The notes under the pieces are model-generated. The model was not told the origin of the DNA. It was given only the letters and a program-made list of their open reading frames with translations, and searched no databases. A stretch of DNA of 64,000 nt from Pseudomonadota bacterium (lineage in GTDB: Bacteria > Pseudomonadota > Gammaproteobacteria > Xanthomonadales > Rhodanobacteraceae): contig JAKAWV010000010.1 in the NCBI GenBank assembly GCA_021827205.1, positions 38,639-102,638 on the forward strand, in the 5' to 3' direction. Within the stretch, counting starts at the first letter, position 1, and each line of letters begins with the position of its first letter. The position numbers were made by a program, and so were the translations under genes. Below, in pieces: positions 47,019 to 56,822 of the stretch.

Positions 47019-48077
47019 TCACCAGGCGCGCAGATATTGTCGCGGCGGCGTGAGCGTGACGCCCAGCGCCTGCGCGGCGCGGCACGGGAAATACGGATCG
47101 CGCAACAATTCGCGCGCCAGCAGGATCACATCGGCCTGCCGCGTGGCGAGGATGGTCTCGGCCTGTTGCGCATCGGTGATCATGCCCACCGCGCCGGTGG
47201 CGATGCCGGCTTCGGCGCGAATACGCGCGGCAAATTCAACCTGATAACCCGGCCCGGGCGCGATCTGCTGCTGCATATCGAGCCCGCCCGAGGACACGTC
47301 GATCAGATCCACGCCCAGCTCGCGCAACTGGCGGCACAGCACGATGCTTTGCTCGATGTCCCAGCCACCGGCCACCCAATCGCTGGCCGAGATACGCACC
47401 CATAGCGGCTTGTGCGCCGGCCACGCGGCGCGTGTCGCGGCGGTCACCTCCAGCAGCAGGCGGATACGGTTCTCGAAGCTGCCGCCGTAGCGGTCCTCGC
47501 GCTGGTTGCTCAGCGGCGACAGGAATTGGTGCAGTAGATAACCGTGTGCGGCGTGCAGCTCGATCAGGCCGAAGCCCGCGGCGTCGGCACGCCGTGCCGC
47601 AGCCACGAACTGCCGCACCAGCGCGGCGATGTCCGCCGTGGTCAGCGCGCGCGGCTGGCGATAATCCGATCGGAATGCCAGGGCAATGGGCGCCAGCGGC
47701 TGCCAGCCGCCGTCGGCATCGCCCACGCCCTTGCCACCGTTCCAGGGCGCGGCGGTGCTGGCCTTGCGCCCGGCATGCGCCAACTGCATCGCCGGAATGG
47801 CGCCCTGCGCGCTGATGAATGCCGCGATGCGCGCCCACGCATGCTGTTGCGCAGCGTTCCAGATGCCGGTGTCATCCGGCGAGATGCGGCCTTCCGGAGC
47901 GACCGCCGTGGCCTCGGTGAACACCACCGCAGCGCCACCCACGGCGCGCGTACCCAGATGCACGAAATGCCAATCGTCCGGTACGCCATCGCGCGCCGAG
48001 TACTGGCACATCGGCGAGACCACGATGCGGTTGCGCAGGCGCGTCTCGCGCTGCTGAAAACTGGAAAACAAATGCAT
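47019..48077 (-). CDS. NADH:flavin oxidoreductase, Old Yellow Enzyme family (YqjM/XenA type)
   Basis: A 352-residue FMN enzyme that reduces activated C=C bonds. VVSPMCQYSA places Cys24 and Tyr26 where the YqjM-like (thermophilic) class has its redox-tuning Cys and active-site Tyr. HAGRKAS gives a substrate-contact motif, and HGYLLHQFLSPLSNQR and RYGGSFENR are further hallmarks. GAGGAA precedes ATG 48077. The frame extends far upstream without family similarity. Physiological substrate is unknown. Confidence 0.92.
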   Translation of the reverse strand: MHLFSSFQQRETRLRNRIVVSPMCQYSARDGVPDDWHFVHLGTRAVGGAAVVFTEATAVAPEGRISPDDTGIWNAAQQHAWARIAAFISAQGAIPAMQLAHAGRKASTAAPWNGGKGVGDADGGWQPLAPIALAFRSDYRQPRALTTADIAALVRQFVAAARRADAAGFGLIELHAAHGYLLHQFLSPLSNQREDRYGGSFENRIRLLLEVTAATRAAWPAHKPLWVRISASDWVAGGWDIEQSIVLCRQLRELGVDLIDVSSGGLDMQQQIAPGPGYQVEFAARIRAEAGIATGAVGMITDAQQAETILATRQADVILLARELLRDPYFPCRAAQALGVTLTPPRQYLRAW

Positions 48078-48246
48078 GCAAGTTCCTCGGTCAATGTGCG
48101 AAACGAGCGGGCCACCAGCGCGACTTTCAAGCCAACCTACGCGGTGTGACCCCCGATGACAAAACGAATGCGAGAGCAATGCGCAAGTATCGCAGTCCGA
48201 TCCGGACGACGGCGCGGCGACCGTTGCCACGGCCGAAACGCAGCAT

Positions 48247-49116
48247 TCACGCCAGCCGCGTGGCCCACGCGGCGATTGCTCGCGCCACCGGTTGCGGCGC
48301 CTGCATCCAGCCGAAGTGGCCGACCGAGTGCGTGCCGAAATCCGCAGCATCAAGCTGGACCTGCTCGCGCGGCGCGTTGGGCAGCTTGGCCAGCAGGTGA
48401 TCGATCGCCGCCTGCGGCACCAACCGATCATCGCGTGCATGCAGCACCAGCACGGGCTGGCGCACGTCCACCAGCGCGGCTTCGGCAGCTTTGGCCTGGC
48501 CCGCGATGCAGTAACGCCCGCTACGCGCGCTGTGTGTCCAGTCGCGGATCACACCGCGCGATTCGTTGCCGCCGAAGCCGAGATGCCGCCCCGGATAGTA
48601 GCCCCACGCGCCGGCGACAAGAGGTGCCAACGTGAATGCCGCACGCAGCGGCCAGCGCAGCGGCCAGCGAAAGTTGCGCCAGTACGGGGTGCCGCTGCCG
48701 ATCAGCGCCAGACCCCCGATCGGCGCGGGAACCTGACTGATGAATAACAGTGCGAGTTGCCCGCCGAGGCTGTGCCCGCCCAACAGCCAGCTCAAGCCGG
48801 GGGTCGCCGCGCGCGCCGCATCGAAGCTGGTGCCGATGTCGCGCAGCAACTCGCGATAACCCCAATTCCGCGCACGAGCGGCGCGCAGCGAACTGCTGCC
48901 GATGCCGCGCCACTCGTGCACGGCGCAGGCGATGCCCTGCTCCCCGCAATGTACGGCCAAGGGTGCATAGTGCCGTGCCGCGACACCCATGGCTGGAAGC
49001 CACAGCAAGCCGCACTGCGCGCCGTCCGGCAGCACCAGGCCGATTTGTGCTGTCGCGCCATCCGCGGCCCGCACCGGGATCAGCCTGGGCGCGCTGGACA
49101 GCGTGATCGTCGTCAT
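48247..49116 (-). CDS. alpha/beta hydrolase (COG4757-like)
   Basis: A 289-residue hydrolase without a signal peptide. The nucleophile elbow GGHSLGG places Ser116. An aspartate in VLHARDDRLV and a histidine in GHFGWM complete a likely triad. WRGIGSSS and GYYPGRHLGFGG are typical of the predicted-hydrolase group COG4757. AGGAAA precedes ATG 49116; an upstream in-frame ATG adds an unconserved tail. The function is not known. Confidence 0.8.
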   Translation of the reverse strand: MTTITLSSAPRLIPVRAADGATAQIGLVLPDGAQCGLLWLPAMGVAARHYAPLAVHCGEQGIACAVHEWRGIGSSSLRAARARNWGYRELLRDIGTSFDAARAATPGLSWLLGGHSLGGQLALLFISQVPAPIGGLALIGSGTPYWRNFRWPLRWPLRAAFTLAPLVAGAWGYYPGRHLGFGGNESRGVIRDWTHSARSGRYCIAGQAKAAEAALVDVRQPVLVLHARDDRLVPQAAIDHLLAKLPNAPREQVQLDAADFGTHSVGHFGWMQAPQPVARAIAAWATRLA

Positions 49117-49205
49117 GATTTCCTGATCTGATGGCATGGGTAAATTCCAATCGGGTTGTCGCGGCACATGCCTTGCTTGATTCAACCGCACGCACCGCGC
49201 AGAGA

Positions 49206-50921
49206 ATGTTTATTCTGATGCCGCACTCCAATTCAAGCTGGATTTTTCTGGGCGTGCTCATGGCGCTGGGGCTGCTGTGCGCGCTGGCGCCACCTGCGCG
49301 CGCGACGCAAGTGATCCTGCGTGGCGCCTGGATGATGGCACCCGCACGGTCAAGCGCGTCGCAGCCGCCCGATGCCGTCGCTACGCAAGCATTGCGGGTA
49401 TTCAACACCCACGGACTGGTGCATCTACCGCGCGGCTCCCATGGCACCTGGGTACGCCTGTTGCCAGCGGTGGGTACGTGGCCCGCGGGCCAATGGATGC
49501 TGGTGATCGATCAACCCGGGCTGGGCGTGGTCGATCTGCACGCGCTGGGTCAGGCGCCGCAGCGGCAGGCGCTGGAGGATCTGGATCAAGGCGCACTGCA
49601 TACGCCCGGGCAGTTGGCCTTTCGCCTCGAAAATCTGCGCGGCGACGCGCCGCTGTGGCTGTTTTTCCAGCCCAACCCATGGCTGGGCAGCTCCATGCAT
49701 TTCGCGCTGCGCACGCCGCAGGCGTGGGCACAGCAAGCCAATGGCTGGCTGGCTTTTGTCAGCAGCGCGCTCACCGTGCTGGTGGTGATGAGCCTGATGG
49801 GCCTTTGGTTTGGCATGCTGCTGCGCGATCGCGCCTATCTGCTCTACGCCGTGTACGTGCTGGCCTATGCGTTGCTGAGCGCGGTCAGCATGGGCTATGC
49901 GTTTCATCCCCTGCAACTTGGCTTGGTGGCGCGGGATCCGGCCATGGTCGCGCGCGTGGCGGGCGGGATCGCGGGTGCCGCGAGCATCCTGTTCGCCGCG
50001 CGCTTTGCCGATCTGTACCGCCACCTGCCCTGGTCGCGCCGGCTGGTGCAGGTATTAGCAGGACTGTTCATCGCCATCGTGCTGCTCAGTTTGGCGCCGT
50101 GGGCGGCGCCACGCGCGCTTGGCGGCTGGCTGCAGAATCCGGTCGTAGTACTGGCCGGCCCGAGCGTGCTGATCCTGCTGATTCTCGCCTGGTCACGCGG
50201 CAGCCGTTATGCGGGATTTTTTCTGCTGGGCTGGTCGCCATTGGTTGTGCTCACGGTGTGCGACAGCCTGCAATCGTTCGATCTACTGCAATCATGGATG
50301 TGGTTGCAGCGCGCCAGTTTGGCTGCAGCGGCGTTTGAGGCACTGGTGCTGATCGCCGGTCTCGCCGACCGCACGCTGGCCGCACGTCGTGACCATCGTC
50401 AGGCCCTGCACAGGGCCGAGATCGATGCCCTGACTGGCACGCTCAACCGCGGTGCGCTGCTGACGCGTCTGCAGGAAATGCTGGAGTTGGAGAGCGGGCC
50501 GCTGAGCGTGCTGTTCGTCGATCTCGATCATTTCAAGCGCCTCAACGACCACGCCGGACATCAGGCTGGGGATCAGGCGCTGGTTGCCCTGGTGCGCACG
50601 ATGCGCCTGGAACTGCGTGAGGACGATCTGCTTGGCCGCTATGGCGGCGAGGAATTCATGGTGCTGCTGCCGGGCCAGAGCCTGTCGCAGGCGCTGGGCG
50701 TGGCCGAGCGCCTGCTGCAGGCGGTGCGGCTACGGCGCCTCGCCATCAGCGCCGATCTGCCCGGCCTGACCGTGAGCATTGGTGCGGCCGAGGCGCAGCC
50801 AGGCGAATCCTTGCCGCGACTGCTCGGGCGCGCCGATCAGGCGATGTATGCGGCCAAGCACAATGGCCGTGATCAGGTGCAGGCTGACCCGCTGCCGCAG
50901 CGTCAACCGCTGCAAGGCTGA
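49206..50921 (+). CDS. membrane diguanylate cyclase (7TM sensor plus GGDEF)
   Basis: A 571-residue protein that should make cyclic di-GMP. A signal-like helix is followed by a periplasmic domain of about 150 residues, then seven to eight membrane helices (about residues 185-385) of the 7TMR-DISM kind and a GGDEF domain. The active site is GGEEF at residues 480-484, and REDD five residues before it is an intact RxxD inhibitory site, so product feedback is likely. LFVDLDHFKRLND is also canonical. The start is uncertain; ATG 49131, 49206 and 49218 are possible. Confidence 0.85.
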   Translation: MFILMPHSNSSWIFLGVLMALGLLCALAPPARATQVILRGAWMMAPARSSASQPPDAVATQALRVFNTHGLVHLPRGSHGTWVRLLPAVGTWPAGQWMLVIDQPGLGVVDLHALGQAPQRQALEDLDQGALHTPGQLAFRLENLRGDAPLWLFFQPNPWLGSSMHFALRTPQAWAQQANGWLAFVSSALTVLVVMSLMGLWFGMLLRDRAYLLYAVYVLAYALLSAVSMGYAFHPLQLGLVARDPAMVARVAGGIAGAASILFAARFADLYRHLPWSRRLVQVLAGLFIAIVLLSLAPWAAPRALGGWLQNPVVVLAGPSVLILLILAWSRGSRYAGFFLLGWSPLVVLTVCDSLQSFDLLQSWMWLQRASLAAAAFEALVLIAGLADRTLAARRDHRQALHRAEIDALTGTLNRGALLTRLQEMLELESGPLSVLFVDLDHFKRLNDHAGHQAGDQALVALVRTMRLELREDDLLGRYGGEEFMVLLPGQSLSQALGVAERLLQAVRLRRLAISADLPGLTVSIGAAEAQPGESLPRLLGRADQAMYAAKHNGRDQVQADPLPQRQPLQG

Positions 50922-50973
50922 GCTACACAAGCCACGCAAGCTGCGGCGAAGTACCCGCAAAGCGGGCGAGGGG

Positions 50974-50993
50974 GCGATGGTAACGACCATCGC
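50974..50993. repeat. hairpin downstream of the diguanylate cyclase
   Basis: GCGATGGT (50974-50981) and ACCATCGC (50986-50993) pair perfectly around AACG. A smaller CCCGC-AAA-GCGGG stands just before it near 50954. It may end the cyclase transcript or belong to the mobile-element scrap that follows. No T-run is seen. Confidence 0.45.
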
Positions 50994-50994
50994 T

Positions 50995-51036
50995 CGCCTC
51001 CCACACCCGGCATGCGGGTCCGCACCGGGCGGTTCG
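50995..51036 (-). other. group II intron-like sequence scrap
   Basis: On the minus strand a folded stretch, with CCCGG (51006-51010 on plus) pairing with CCGGG (51025-51029) around a TGCG/CGCA inner stem, is followed by GTGTGGGAGG. Its translation contains NRPVRTRMPGVGG, which resembles the tail often seen next to bacterial group II intron reverse transcriptases. No reverse transcriptase is present here. The call is from memory of such sequences and is weak. Confidence 0.28.
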
Positions 51037-51127
51037 AGTGGTTGGGGTTACGAGAGTCGGGGCACGCCCAGTCGGTCAACGTAACGGCTCGGCAGGGTGC
51101 GGTTGAACCGTTACCTGCGCGGCCCAG

Positions 51128-51265
51128 TTGCGCCGTGCGCGGCTCGCGCGTGCGCAACGAGCAGCGGATTTCCCGGCCCAGCGCGTGGCGCTGGGCGCGG
51201 GGAACGCGCAGGCGGAAATGGAAAACGCCCGACGGTGCGAGCGTCAAATAGTGCGGCAATCGCAT
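51128..51265 (-). pseudogene. 5' fragment of a tyrosine recombinase (phage/island integrase)
   Basis: From ATG 51265 about 45 residues read as the N-terminal DUF6538-type domain of island integrases, including LTLAPSGVFHFRLRVPRA and IRCSLRTREPRTA. After that the similarity stops and the frame runs into unrelated DNA, so the catalytic domain is gone. It starts 58 bases after the 3' end of tRNA-Ser and runs in the same direction, the usual arrangement for an integrase at its attachment site. Two copies of TGTGCCCCGA (51270-51279 and 51282-51291) lie just upstream. Confidence 0.62.
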
Positions 51266-51323
51266 CGGTTGTGCCCCGATGTGTGCCCCGACGCTTGGTT
51301 CTAACCTGTTGTTTTTACTGGCA

Positions 51324-51416
51324 TGGCGGAGAGAGAGGGATTCGAACCCTCGATAGAGCTTTTGACCCTATACTCCCTTAGCAGGGGAGCCCCTTCGGCC
51401 TCTCGGGCATCTCTCC
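51324..51416 (-). tRNA. tRNA-Ser (anticodon GCU), CCA encoded
   Basis: The minus strand gives a full class II tRNA. The acceptor stem GGAGAGA pairs with TCTCTCC, and the discriminator G and CCA are encoded. The anticodon loop CTGCTAA contains GCT, a long variable arm follows, and the T-loop GGTTCGAATCC is standard. Length with CCA is 93 bases. It lies downstream of csrA, as in E. coli, and is a common integration target, which fits the integrase fragment beside it. Confidence 0.96.
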
Positions 51417-51514
51417 ACGTCGCGTTGGCCTGCCGAACACGCGGGCATCGCATCGGCCAAGCGCGCAAGGATAGCGGTTTGCCGCTGCGCGCGAAACCCT
51501 TGATGCGCGCACGC

Positions 51515-51709
51515 TTACTCGCTCTTGGGCTCCAAACCCTCGGCCTGCTCGGCCTTGATGCGCTGGTAAATTTCCTCGCGGTGCACCGCGATGGTCTTGG
51601 GGGCATTGATGCCCAAGCGCACCTGATTGCCTTTGACCCCGAGCACGGTGACGGTCACTTCGTCACCGATCATCAGGGTTTCGCCGACCCGGCGGGTCAG
51701 TATCAACAT
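51515..51709 (-). CDS. csrA: carbon storage regulator CsrA
   Basis: A 64-residue RNA-binding dimer that controls translation and mRNA stability by binding GGA motifs in leaders. The sequence [18 protein letters not shown] and the region with [14 protein letters not shown] are near-invariant in the family, including the RNA-contact residues Leu4, Arg6 and the VHREEI stretch. GGAG precedes ATG 51709. It lies between alaS and tRNA-Ser. Confidence 0.97.
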   Translation of the reverse strand: MLILTRRVGETLMIGDEVTVTVLGVKGNQVRLGINAPKTIAVHREEIYQRIKAEQAEGLEPKSE

Positions 51710-51852
51710 GTTAGGGCTCCAATTTATCGTCGATGCTGTGGACTCCACCCTCACCCAAGCCTCGTCCACAAACATCTCGTGCGGTCACTGATACGTGCCG
51801 CTGCTGGTTTTGACGCGCGTCCCCGCAAGGCAACTCCCACGCGCGTCGACGC

Positions 51853-51882
51853 ATACTAGCCGACGATTCCGCGTCGGGGCAA
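51853..51882 (-). promoter_or_regulatory. putative csrA promoter with an embedded hairpin
   Basis: On the minus strand TTGCCC (51877-51882) and TAGTAT (51853-51858) are 18 bases apart. The spacer holds CCGACG-N6-CGTCGG, a perfect stem that may also serve as the alaS terminator. This would give a csrA leader of about 140 bases. Confidence 0.45.
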
Positions 51883-51932
51883 CGCGCGCGTACGCGGTGT
51901 GAAAGGTGTGCCTCGCGCTGACTGCTTGCAGC

Positions 51933-54578
51933 TCAGGTGCCAGGGGCAAGTTGCGCGCCGACCCACGCGGCCACACCGCTCAACGCTCGATCCAGTTCGG
52001 GGCCGGCATTGCCGCCGCCCTGCGCCATGTCCGCGCGTCCGCCGCCCTTGCCGCCGATCTGGCGCGCGACGTGCGCCACCAGATCGCCGGCCTTGAGCCG
52101 CGCCTGCGCCACGCCCTGCACGCCGGCCACGAGGCTGGCCTTGCCCTCGGCAGTGGCGGCCAGCAGCACCGCGCAATCACCGAGCGACCGCTTGAGCCGG
52201 TCGAGCGCCTCGCGCAAGCCCTTGGCATCGAGCCCGTCGATGCGCGCAGCAAGCACACGGATGCCCGCGATGGTTTGTGCCTGCGCCAGCAAGTCCTCGA
52301 GCGCGGCACCGGCGGCCTTGGCCTTCAGCCCGTCGATCTCGCGCTCTAGCTTGCGCTGGCGTTCCAGCAATGCCTCGAGGCGCGCGGTCACCTCGCCCTG
52401 CGCGCTGCCCAGCAGTTGCGCCACGGCGTCCAGACGCTGCTGTTCCTGTTCGACCCAGGCCAGCGCCGCGGCGCCCGTGAGCGCCTCGATACGGCGCACG
52501 CCGGCGGCAACGCCGGTTTCGGCGATGATTTTGAACAAACCGATGTCGCCGGTACGCGCCACGTGCGTGCCGCCGCACAGTTCGGTGGACGCCTCGCCCA
52601 TGCGCAGCACGCGCACCTCGTCGCCGTATTTCTCGCCGAACAGGGCGATGGCGCCGAAATCCAGCGCGTCCTGGTAGGCCATGTGCCGCACTTCGGTCGC
52701 GTGGTTGGCGCGGATCGCGGCGTTGACGCGGGTTTCGATCTCGGCGCGCTGCGCGGCGTTCAGCGGCGCGGTGTGCGAGTAATCAAAGCGCAGACGCTCG
52801 GGCGCCACCAGCGAGCCTTTCTGCTGCACGTGCGTGCCCAGCACCGCGCGCAGCGCGGCGTGCAGCAAATGCGTGGCGGAATGATTGAGCACGATGGCCT
52901 GACGTCGCGCCGCATCGACCGCGGCGTGCACGCTGTCGCCCAGCTTCAACGGTGCGCGGCCCTGCCAGTGCCCGCCATGGCCGTGAAAACTGCCGCCGAG
53001 CTTGAGCGTCTGCTCGACCGCGAAGTGACCGCTAGCGTTATCGAGCACGCCGCTGTCGCCCACTTGGCCGCCGGACTCGGCATAGAACGGCGTGCGCTCA
53101 AGGATCACCGTAGCGGCCTCGCCAGGTGCAAGCTGCGTCAGCGCCACGCCCGCGCGCACGATGCCGACCACACGACAAGCCGTCGCTTCCAGTGTCTCGT
53201 AGCCGAGAAAAACCGTCGGCGCCAGCGTGCTGACCAACTCGGCCGGAAGCTGCCCCTTGGCCTCGAACTGGCTGGCGGCGCGCGCGCGTTCGCGCTGCGC
53301 GTTCATGGCCTGCTCGAAACCGGCCATGTCCACACCCAGACCGCGCTCGCGCGCGATGTCGGCGGTGAGATCGACCGGAAAGCCGTAGGTGTCGTAGAGC
53401 CGGAAAGCATCGATACCCGCAATCCGGCCGTGCTCGGCGCGTGCGGCGACATCCTCGAACACCTTCATGCCGTGCTCCAGCGTTTCTCCGAAGCGCTGCT
53501 CCTCGGCACGCAGGGCCTGCTCGACCACGGCCTGTTTCTGCGCCAGTTCCGGGTAGGCGCTGCCCATCTCGGCGACCAGCGGGGCGACCATCTTCCAGAA
53601 AAAATCACCGCGCACGCCCAGCATCCAGCCATGGCGCAGGGCGCGGCGGATGATCCGGCGCAGCACGTAGCCGCGACCCTCGTTGGACGGCAACACGCCG
53701 TCGACGATCAGAAACGCGCAGGCGCGGATATGGTCGGCGATCACGCGCAGCGATTTGTTCTCGAGATCGTTCGTCGAGGTCAGTTCGGCCGCGGTGCGGA
53801 CCAGATGCTGGAACAGGTCGATCTCGTAGTTGGAGTGCTTGTGCTGCAGCACCGCGGCCAGACGCTCCAGGCCCATGCCGGTGTCCACGCAGGGCGCGGG
53901 CAGCGGCGCCAGCGTGCCGTCGGCGGCGCGGTCGAACTGCATGAACACCAGGTTCCAGATCTCGATGTAGCGGTCGCCGTCTGCATCGGGCGAGCCGGGC
54001 GGGCCGCCGGCCACATCGGAGCCGTGGTCGTAGAAGATCTCGGTGCAGGGGCCGCAGGGGCCGGTGTCGGCCATCTGCCAGAAATTGTCCGAGGCGAAAG
54101 ACGCGCCCTTGTTGTCGCCGATGCGCACGATGCGCGCGGCCGGCACGCCGATCTGCTGGTGCCAGATCGCGTAAGCCTCGTCGTCGTTGTGATAGACGGT
54201 CACCCACAGACGCTCCGGCGGCAGACCGAATTCGCGGGTGAGCAATTCCCAGGCCCAGGCGATGGCTTCCTTCTTGAAGTAGTCGCCGAACGACCAGTTG
54301 CCCAGCATCTCGAAGAAGGTGTGATGGCGCGCGGTGTAGCCCACCGCATCCAGATCGTTGTGCTTGCCGCCGGCGCGCAGGCAGCGCTGCACATCGGCCG
54401 CGCGCACGTAGCCCGGCTTCTCGCTGCCGAGGAATACGTTCTTGAACTGCACCATGCCCGAGTTGGTGAACAGCAGGGTCGGATCGTTGCCCGGCACCAG
54501 CGTGGCGGAGGGCACGATGCTGTGCCCGCGCGCGCGGAAGAACTCGAGGAAGCGGCTGCGGATTTCGGCGGTTTTCAT
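51933..54578 (-). CDS. alaS: alanyl-tRNA synthetase
   Basis: An 881-residue class II synthetase. The catalytic core occupies residues 1-270 with [15 protein letters not shown] and [12 protein letters not shown]. The tRNA-recognition domain follows, then the editing domain with the zinc-binding [12 protein letters not shown] and [11 protein letters not shown], both intact, so mischarged Ser/Gly can be removed. A coiled-coil and the DHHA1 C-Ala domain end the protein. ATG 54578 is used; a TTG three codons upstream is in frame but unlikely. Confidence 0.97.
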   Translation of the reverse strand: MKTAEIRSRFLEFFRARGHSIVPSATLVPGNDPTLLFTNSGMVQFKNVFLGSEKPGYVRAADVQRCLRAGGKHNDLDAVGYTARHHTFFEMLGNWSFGDYFKKEAIAWAWELLTREFGLPPERLWVTVYHNDDEAYAIWHQQIGVPAARIVRIGDNKGASFASDNFWQMADTGPCGPCTEIFYDHGSDVAGGPPGSPDADGDRYIEIWNLVFMQFDRAADGTLAPLPAPCVDTGMGLERLAAVLQHKHSNYEIDLFQHLVRTAAELTSTNDLENKSLRVIADHIRACAFLIVDGVLPSNEGRGYVLRRIIRRALRHGWMLGVRGDFFWKMVAPLVAEMGSAYPELAQKQAVVEQALRAEEQRFGETLEHGMKVFEDVAARAEHGRIAGIDAFRLYDTYGFPVDLTADIARERGLGVDMAGFEQAMNAQRERARAASQFEAKGQLPAELVSTLAPTVFLGYETLEATACRVVGIVRAGVALTQLAPGEAATVILERTPFYAESGGQVGDSGVLDNASGHFAVEQTLKLGGSFHGHGGHWQGRAPLKLGDSVHAAVDAARRQAIVLNHSATHLLHAALRAVLGTHVQQKGSLVAPERLRFDYSHTAPLNAAQRAEIETRVNAAIRANHATEVRHMAYQDALDFGAIALFGEKYGDEVRVLRMGEASTELCGGTHVARTGDIGLFKIIAETGVAAGVRRIEALTGAAALAWVEQEQQRLDAVAQLLGSAQGEVTARLEALLERQRKLEREIDGLKAKAAGAALEDLLAQAQTIAGIRVLAARIDGLDAKGLREALDRLKRSLGDCAVLLAATAEGKASLVAGVQGVAQARLKAGDLVAHVARQIGGKGGGRADMAQGGGNAGPELDRALSGVAAWVGAQLAPGT

Positions 54579-54633
54579 GCGCGGCAAGTGAGCTCTGGGG
54601 CACGCCCCGAGTATGCGGCCCGGCGCGCGGGAA

Positions 54634-55116
54634 TCAATCGTCGCCTGCGGCCGCCTCGTCGAGTTCGGTGCGGGTCGCCGATCTTACCGTGGCCGCATCG
54701 AATCCGCGTCGCAGCAGGAACTGCGCCGCGCGCGCGCGGCCATCCGGCGTGTGCAGGCTGGCGCCGTAGCGACGTCGCAGCAGATCGCTGGCGGATTGCG
54801 CCCAATCCTGATCCAGACTGTCCGTCGCCGCCTGCGCACGCTGGCGCGCGATGCCCTGCGCGGCCAGCTCCATACGAATGCGGCGCGGGCCATAGCCCTG
54901 CGCGGCACGACCACGCGCCAGCATCTCGGCATAACGCGCATCCGATTGATAGTCTTGCGCGCTGAGCGCATCGAGCGCGGCTTCGGCTTCGGCGGAATCG
55001 TGGCCGCGCGCGGCGAGGCGCTGGCGCAGCTCGCGCTGCGAATACTCGCGCCGCGCCAGCAGATCAATGCCGCGCTGGTAGGCGCTGCGCGGCGGCGTGG
55101 TGGTTTTCTTGCGCAT
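54634..55116 (-). CDS. recX: regulatory protein RecX
   Basis: A 160-residue helical protein that binds RecA filaments and limits their activity. [24 protein letters not shown] repeats of three-helix units are visible ([32 protein letters not shown] and RRRYG later). Length is normal. It lies 55 bases after recA on the same strand and before alaS, the typical order. Confidence 0.9.
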   Translation of the reverse strand: MRKKTTTPPRSAYQRGIDLLARREYSQRELRQRLAARGHDSAEAEAALDALSAQDYQSDARYAEMLARGRAAQGYGPRRIRMELAAQGIARQRAQAATDSLDQDWAQSASDLLRRRYGASLHTPDGRARAAQFLLRRGFDAATVRSATRTELDEAAAGDD

Positions 55117-55171
55117 CGGCTGGCGCTGCCCGCGCCGCGCCCGGCCACAAGACCAGGCGCGGCGCGACGGA

Positions 55172-56197
55172 TCAAGCCTCGGCGGTCTCGGCGTTGCCCT
55201 TGGCGGCGGGCTGCGGCAGCAGGCGCACGCGCAGCTCGGCTTCGAGCTCGGCGGCGATCTCCGGGTGCTCCTTGAGATACAGGCGCACGTTGTCCTTGCC
55301 CTGACCGATGCGCTCGCCCTTGTAGCTGTACCAGGCGCCGGACTTGTCGATGAGATTGGCGGTGACGCCCATCTCGATGATTTCACCGGCGCGCGAGATG
55401 CCCTCGCCGTAGAGGATCTCGAACTCGGCCTGACGGAACGGCGGCGCGACCTTGTTCTTGACCACCTTGACGCGCGTTTCCGAGCCGATCACCTCCTCGC
55501 CGCGCTTGACCGCGCCGATGCGGCGGATATCCAGGCGCACCGAGGCGTAGAACTTCAGCGCGTTGCCGCCCGTGGTGGTTTCCGGGCTGCCGAACATCAC
55601 CCCGATCTTCATGCGGATCTGGTTGATGAAGATCACCAGGCAATTGGAACGCTTGATGTTGGCGGTGAGTTTGCGCAGCGCCTGACTCATCAGACGCGCG
55701 TGCAGGCCGACGTGCGAATCGCCCATCTCGCCTTCGATTTCGGCCTTGGGCGTGAGCGCGGCGACCGAATCGACCACCACGATATCGACCGCGTTGGAGC
55801 GCACCAGCATGTCGGCGATTTCCAGCGCCTGCTCGCCGGTGTCGGGCTGGCTGACCAGCAGATCGTCGACGTTGACGCCAAGTTTTTCGGCATAACCGGG
55901 ATCAAGCGCGTGCTCGGCGTCGACGAAAGCCGCGGTGCCGCCGCCGCGCTGCACGTTGGCGATCACCTGCAGGGTCAGCGTGGTCTTGCCCGAGGACTCG
56001 GGACCGTAGATCTCGACCACGCGGCCACGCGGCAGGCCGCCGATGCCGAGCGCGACGTCCAGCCCCAGCGAGCCGGTGGACACCGCCTCGATGACGTCGT
56101 CGCTGCGGTCGCCCATGCGCATGACCGCGCCCTTGCCAAACTGTTTTTCGATCTGGTTGAGCGCGGATGCGAGCGCGCGGCGCTTGTTGTCGTCCAT
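55172..56197 (-). CDS. recA: recombinase RecA
   Basis: A 341-residue ATP-dependent strand-exchange protein and SOS co-protease. Walker A is GPESSGKTT near residue 65, Walker B is VVVDSVAAL, and loop L2 contains [19 protein letters not shown]. The start ATG 56197 gives the [14 protein letters not shown]-terminus. AGAGG precedes it. The C-terminal acidic tail seen in E. coli is replaced by a Glu/Ala-rich end. A palindrome near the promoter may be the LexA site. Confidence 0.98.
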   Translation of the reverse strand: MDDNKRRALASALNQIEKQFGKGAVMRMGDRSDDVIEAVSTGSLGLDVALGIGGLPRGRVVEIYGPESSGKTTLTLQVIANVQRGGGTAAFVDAEHALDPGYAEKLGVNVDDLLVSQPDTGEQALEIADMLVRSNAVDIVVVDSVAALTPKAEIEGEMGDSHVGLHARLMSQALRKLTANIKRSNCLVIFINQIRMKIGVMFGSPETTTGGNALKFYASVRLDIRRIGAVKRGEEVIGSETRVKVVKNKVAPPFRQAEFEILYGEGISRAGEIIEMGVTANLIDKSGAWYSYKGERIGQGKDNVRLYLKEHPEIAAELEAELRVRLLPQPAAKGNAETAEA

Positions 56198-56250
56198 CGG
56201 GATGGCCTCTGCGGTAGGGGTGGAGCGAGCTTGCCGGGTCACCGTCTCAG

Positions 56251-56272
56251 CGACTGCGACGAGTCGATTATC
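56251..56272 (-). promoter_or_regulatory. recA promoter region with a palindrome, putative SOS operator
   Basis: A -10-like GATAAT on the minus strand (56267-56272) is followed directly by CGACT-N6-AGTCG (56251-56266). A repressor there would block transcription start. The E. coli-type LexA box is absent. No LexA motif of this exact form is known to me, so this is a candidate only. The -35 is weak. Confidence 0.38.
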
Positions 56273-56312
56273 CCATGCCGGGGCGCGTGTGCTGCCGGCC
56301 CTGCGCGCGCGC

Positions 56313-56822
56313 TCATGTCAGGATTTTCCGAATCCCGGCGAGGGCCTCGGCCACGGTCTGGCGACGCACCGCCTCGCGGTCACCGGCAAACTGGAACAAC
56401 TGCGCGTGGGCGTAGCCGCCGCGCCGCTTCCAGCCGATCCACACCGTGCCCACGGGTTTGTCGGGGGTGCCGCCGCCGGGGCCGGCGATGCCGGTGACCG
56501 CCACCGCCACGCCGGCACCAAAGCGCGCCAACGCGCCGGAAACCATCTCGATCACCGTTTCCTGGCTGACCGCGCCGGTGCGCTCCAGGGTGCGCGGATT
56601 GACCCCCAGCAGCGCTTCCTTGGCCTCGTAGCTGTAGGCCACCACGCCGGCCTCGAACCACGCCGAGCTGCCGGCCAGATCGGTCAGCGTCTTGGCGATC
56701 CAGCCGCCGGTGCAGGATTCGGCGGTGATCAGCATCTGGCCGCGCGCCCGCAGCAGTTCGGCCACGGCCGCGGCGGAACGCCGCAATTGCGCATCATCAG
56801 GAACGGTGAACGCCGCGCCCAT
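56313..56822 (-). CDS. pncC: nicotinamide-nucleotide amidase (PncC/CinA C-terminal)
   Basis: A 169-residue amidohydrolase that deamidates NMN to nicotinate mononucleotide in the pyridine nucleotide cycle. [16 protein letters not shown] holds the catalytic Ser, and [18 protein letters not shown] is the other signature. It is the stand-alone CinA C-terminal type without the MoaB-like half, as in E. coli YgaD beside recA. AGGAG precedes ATG 56822. Confidence 0.93.
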   Translation of the reverse strand: MGAAFTVPDDAQLRRSAAAVAELLRARGQMLITAESCTGGWIAKTLTDLAGSSAWFEAGVVAYSYEAKEALLGVNPRTLERTGAVSQETVIEMVSGALARFGAGVAVAVTGIAGPGGGTPDKPVGTVWIGWKRRGGYAHAQLFQFAGDREAVRRQTVAEALAGIRKILT

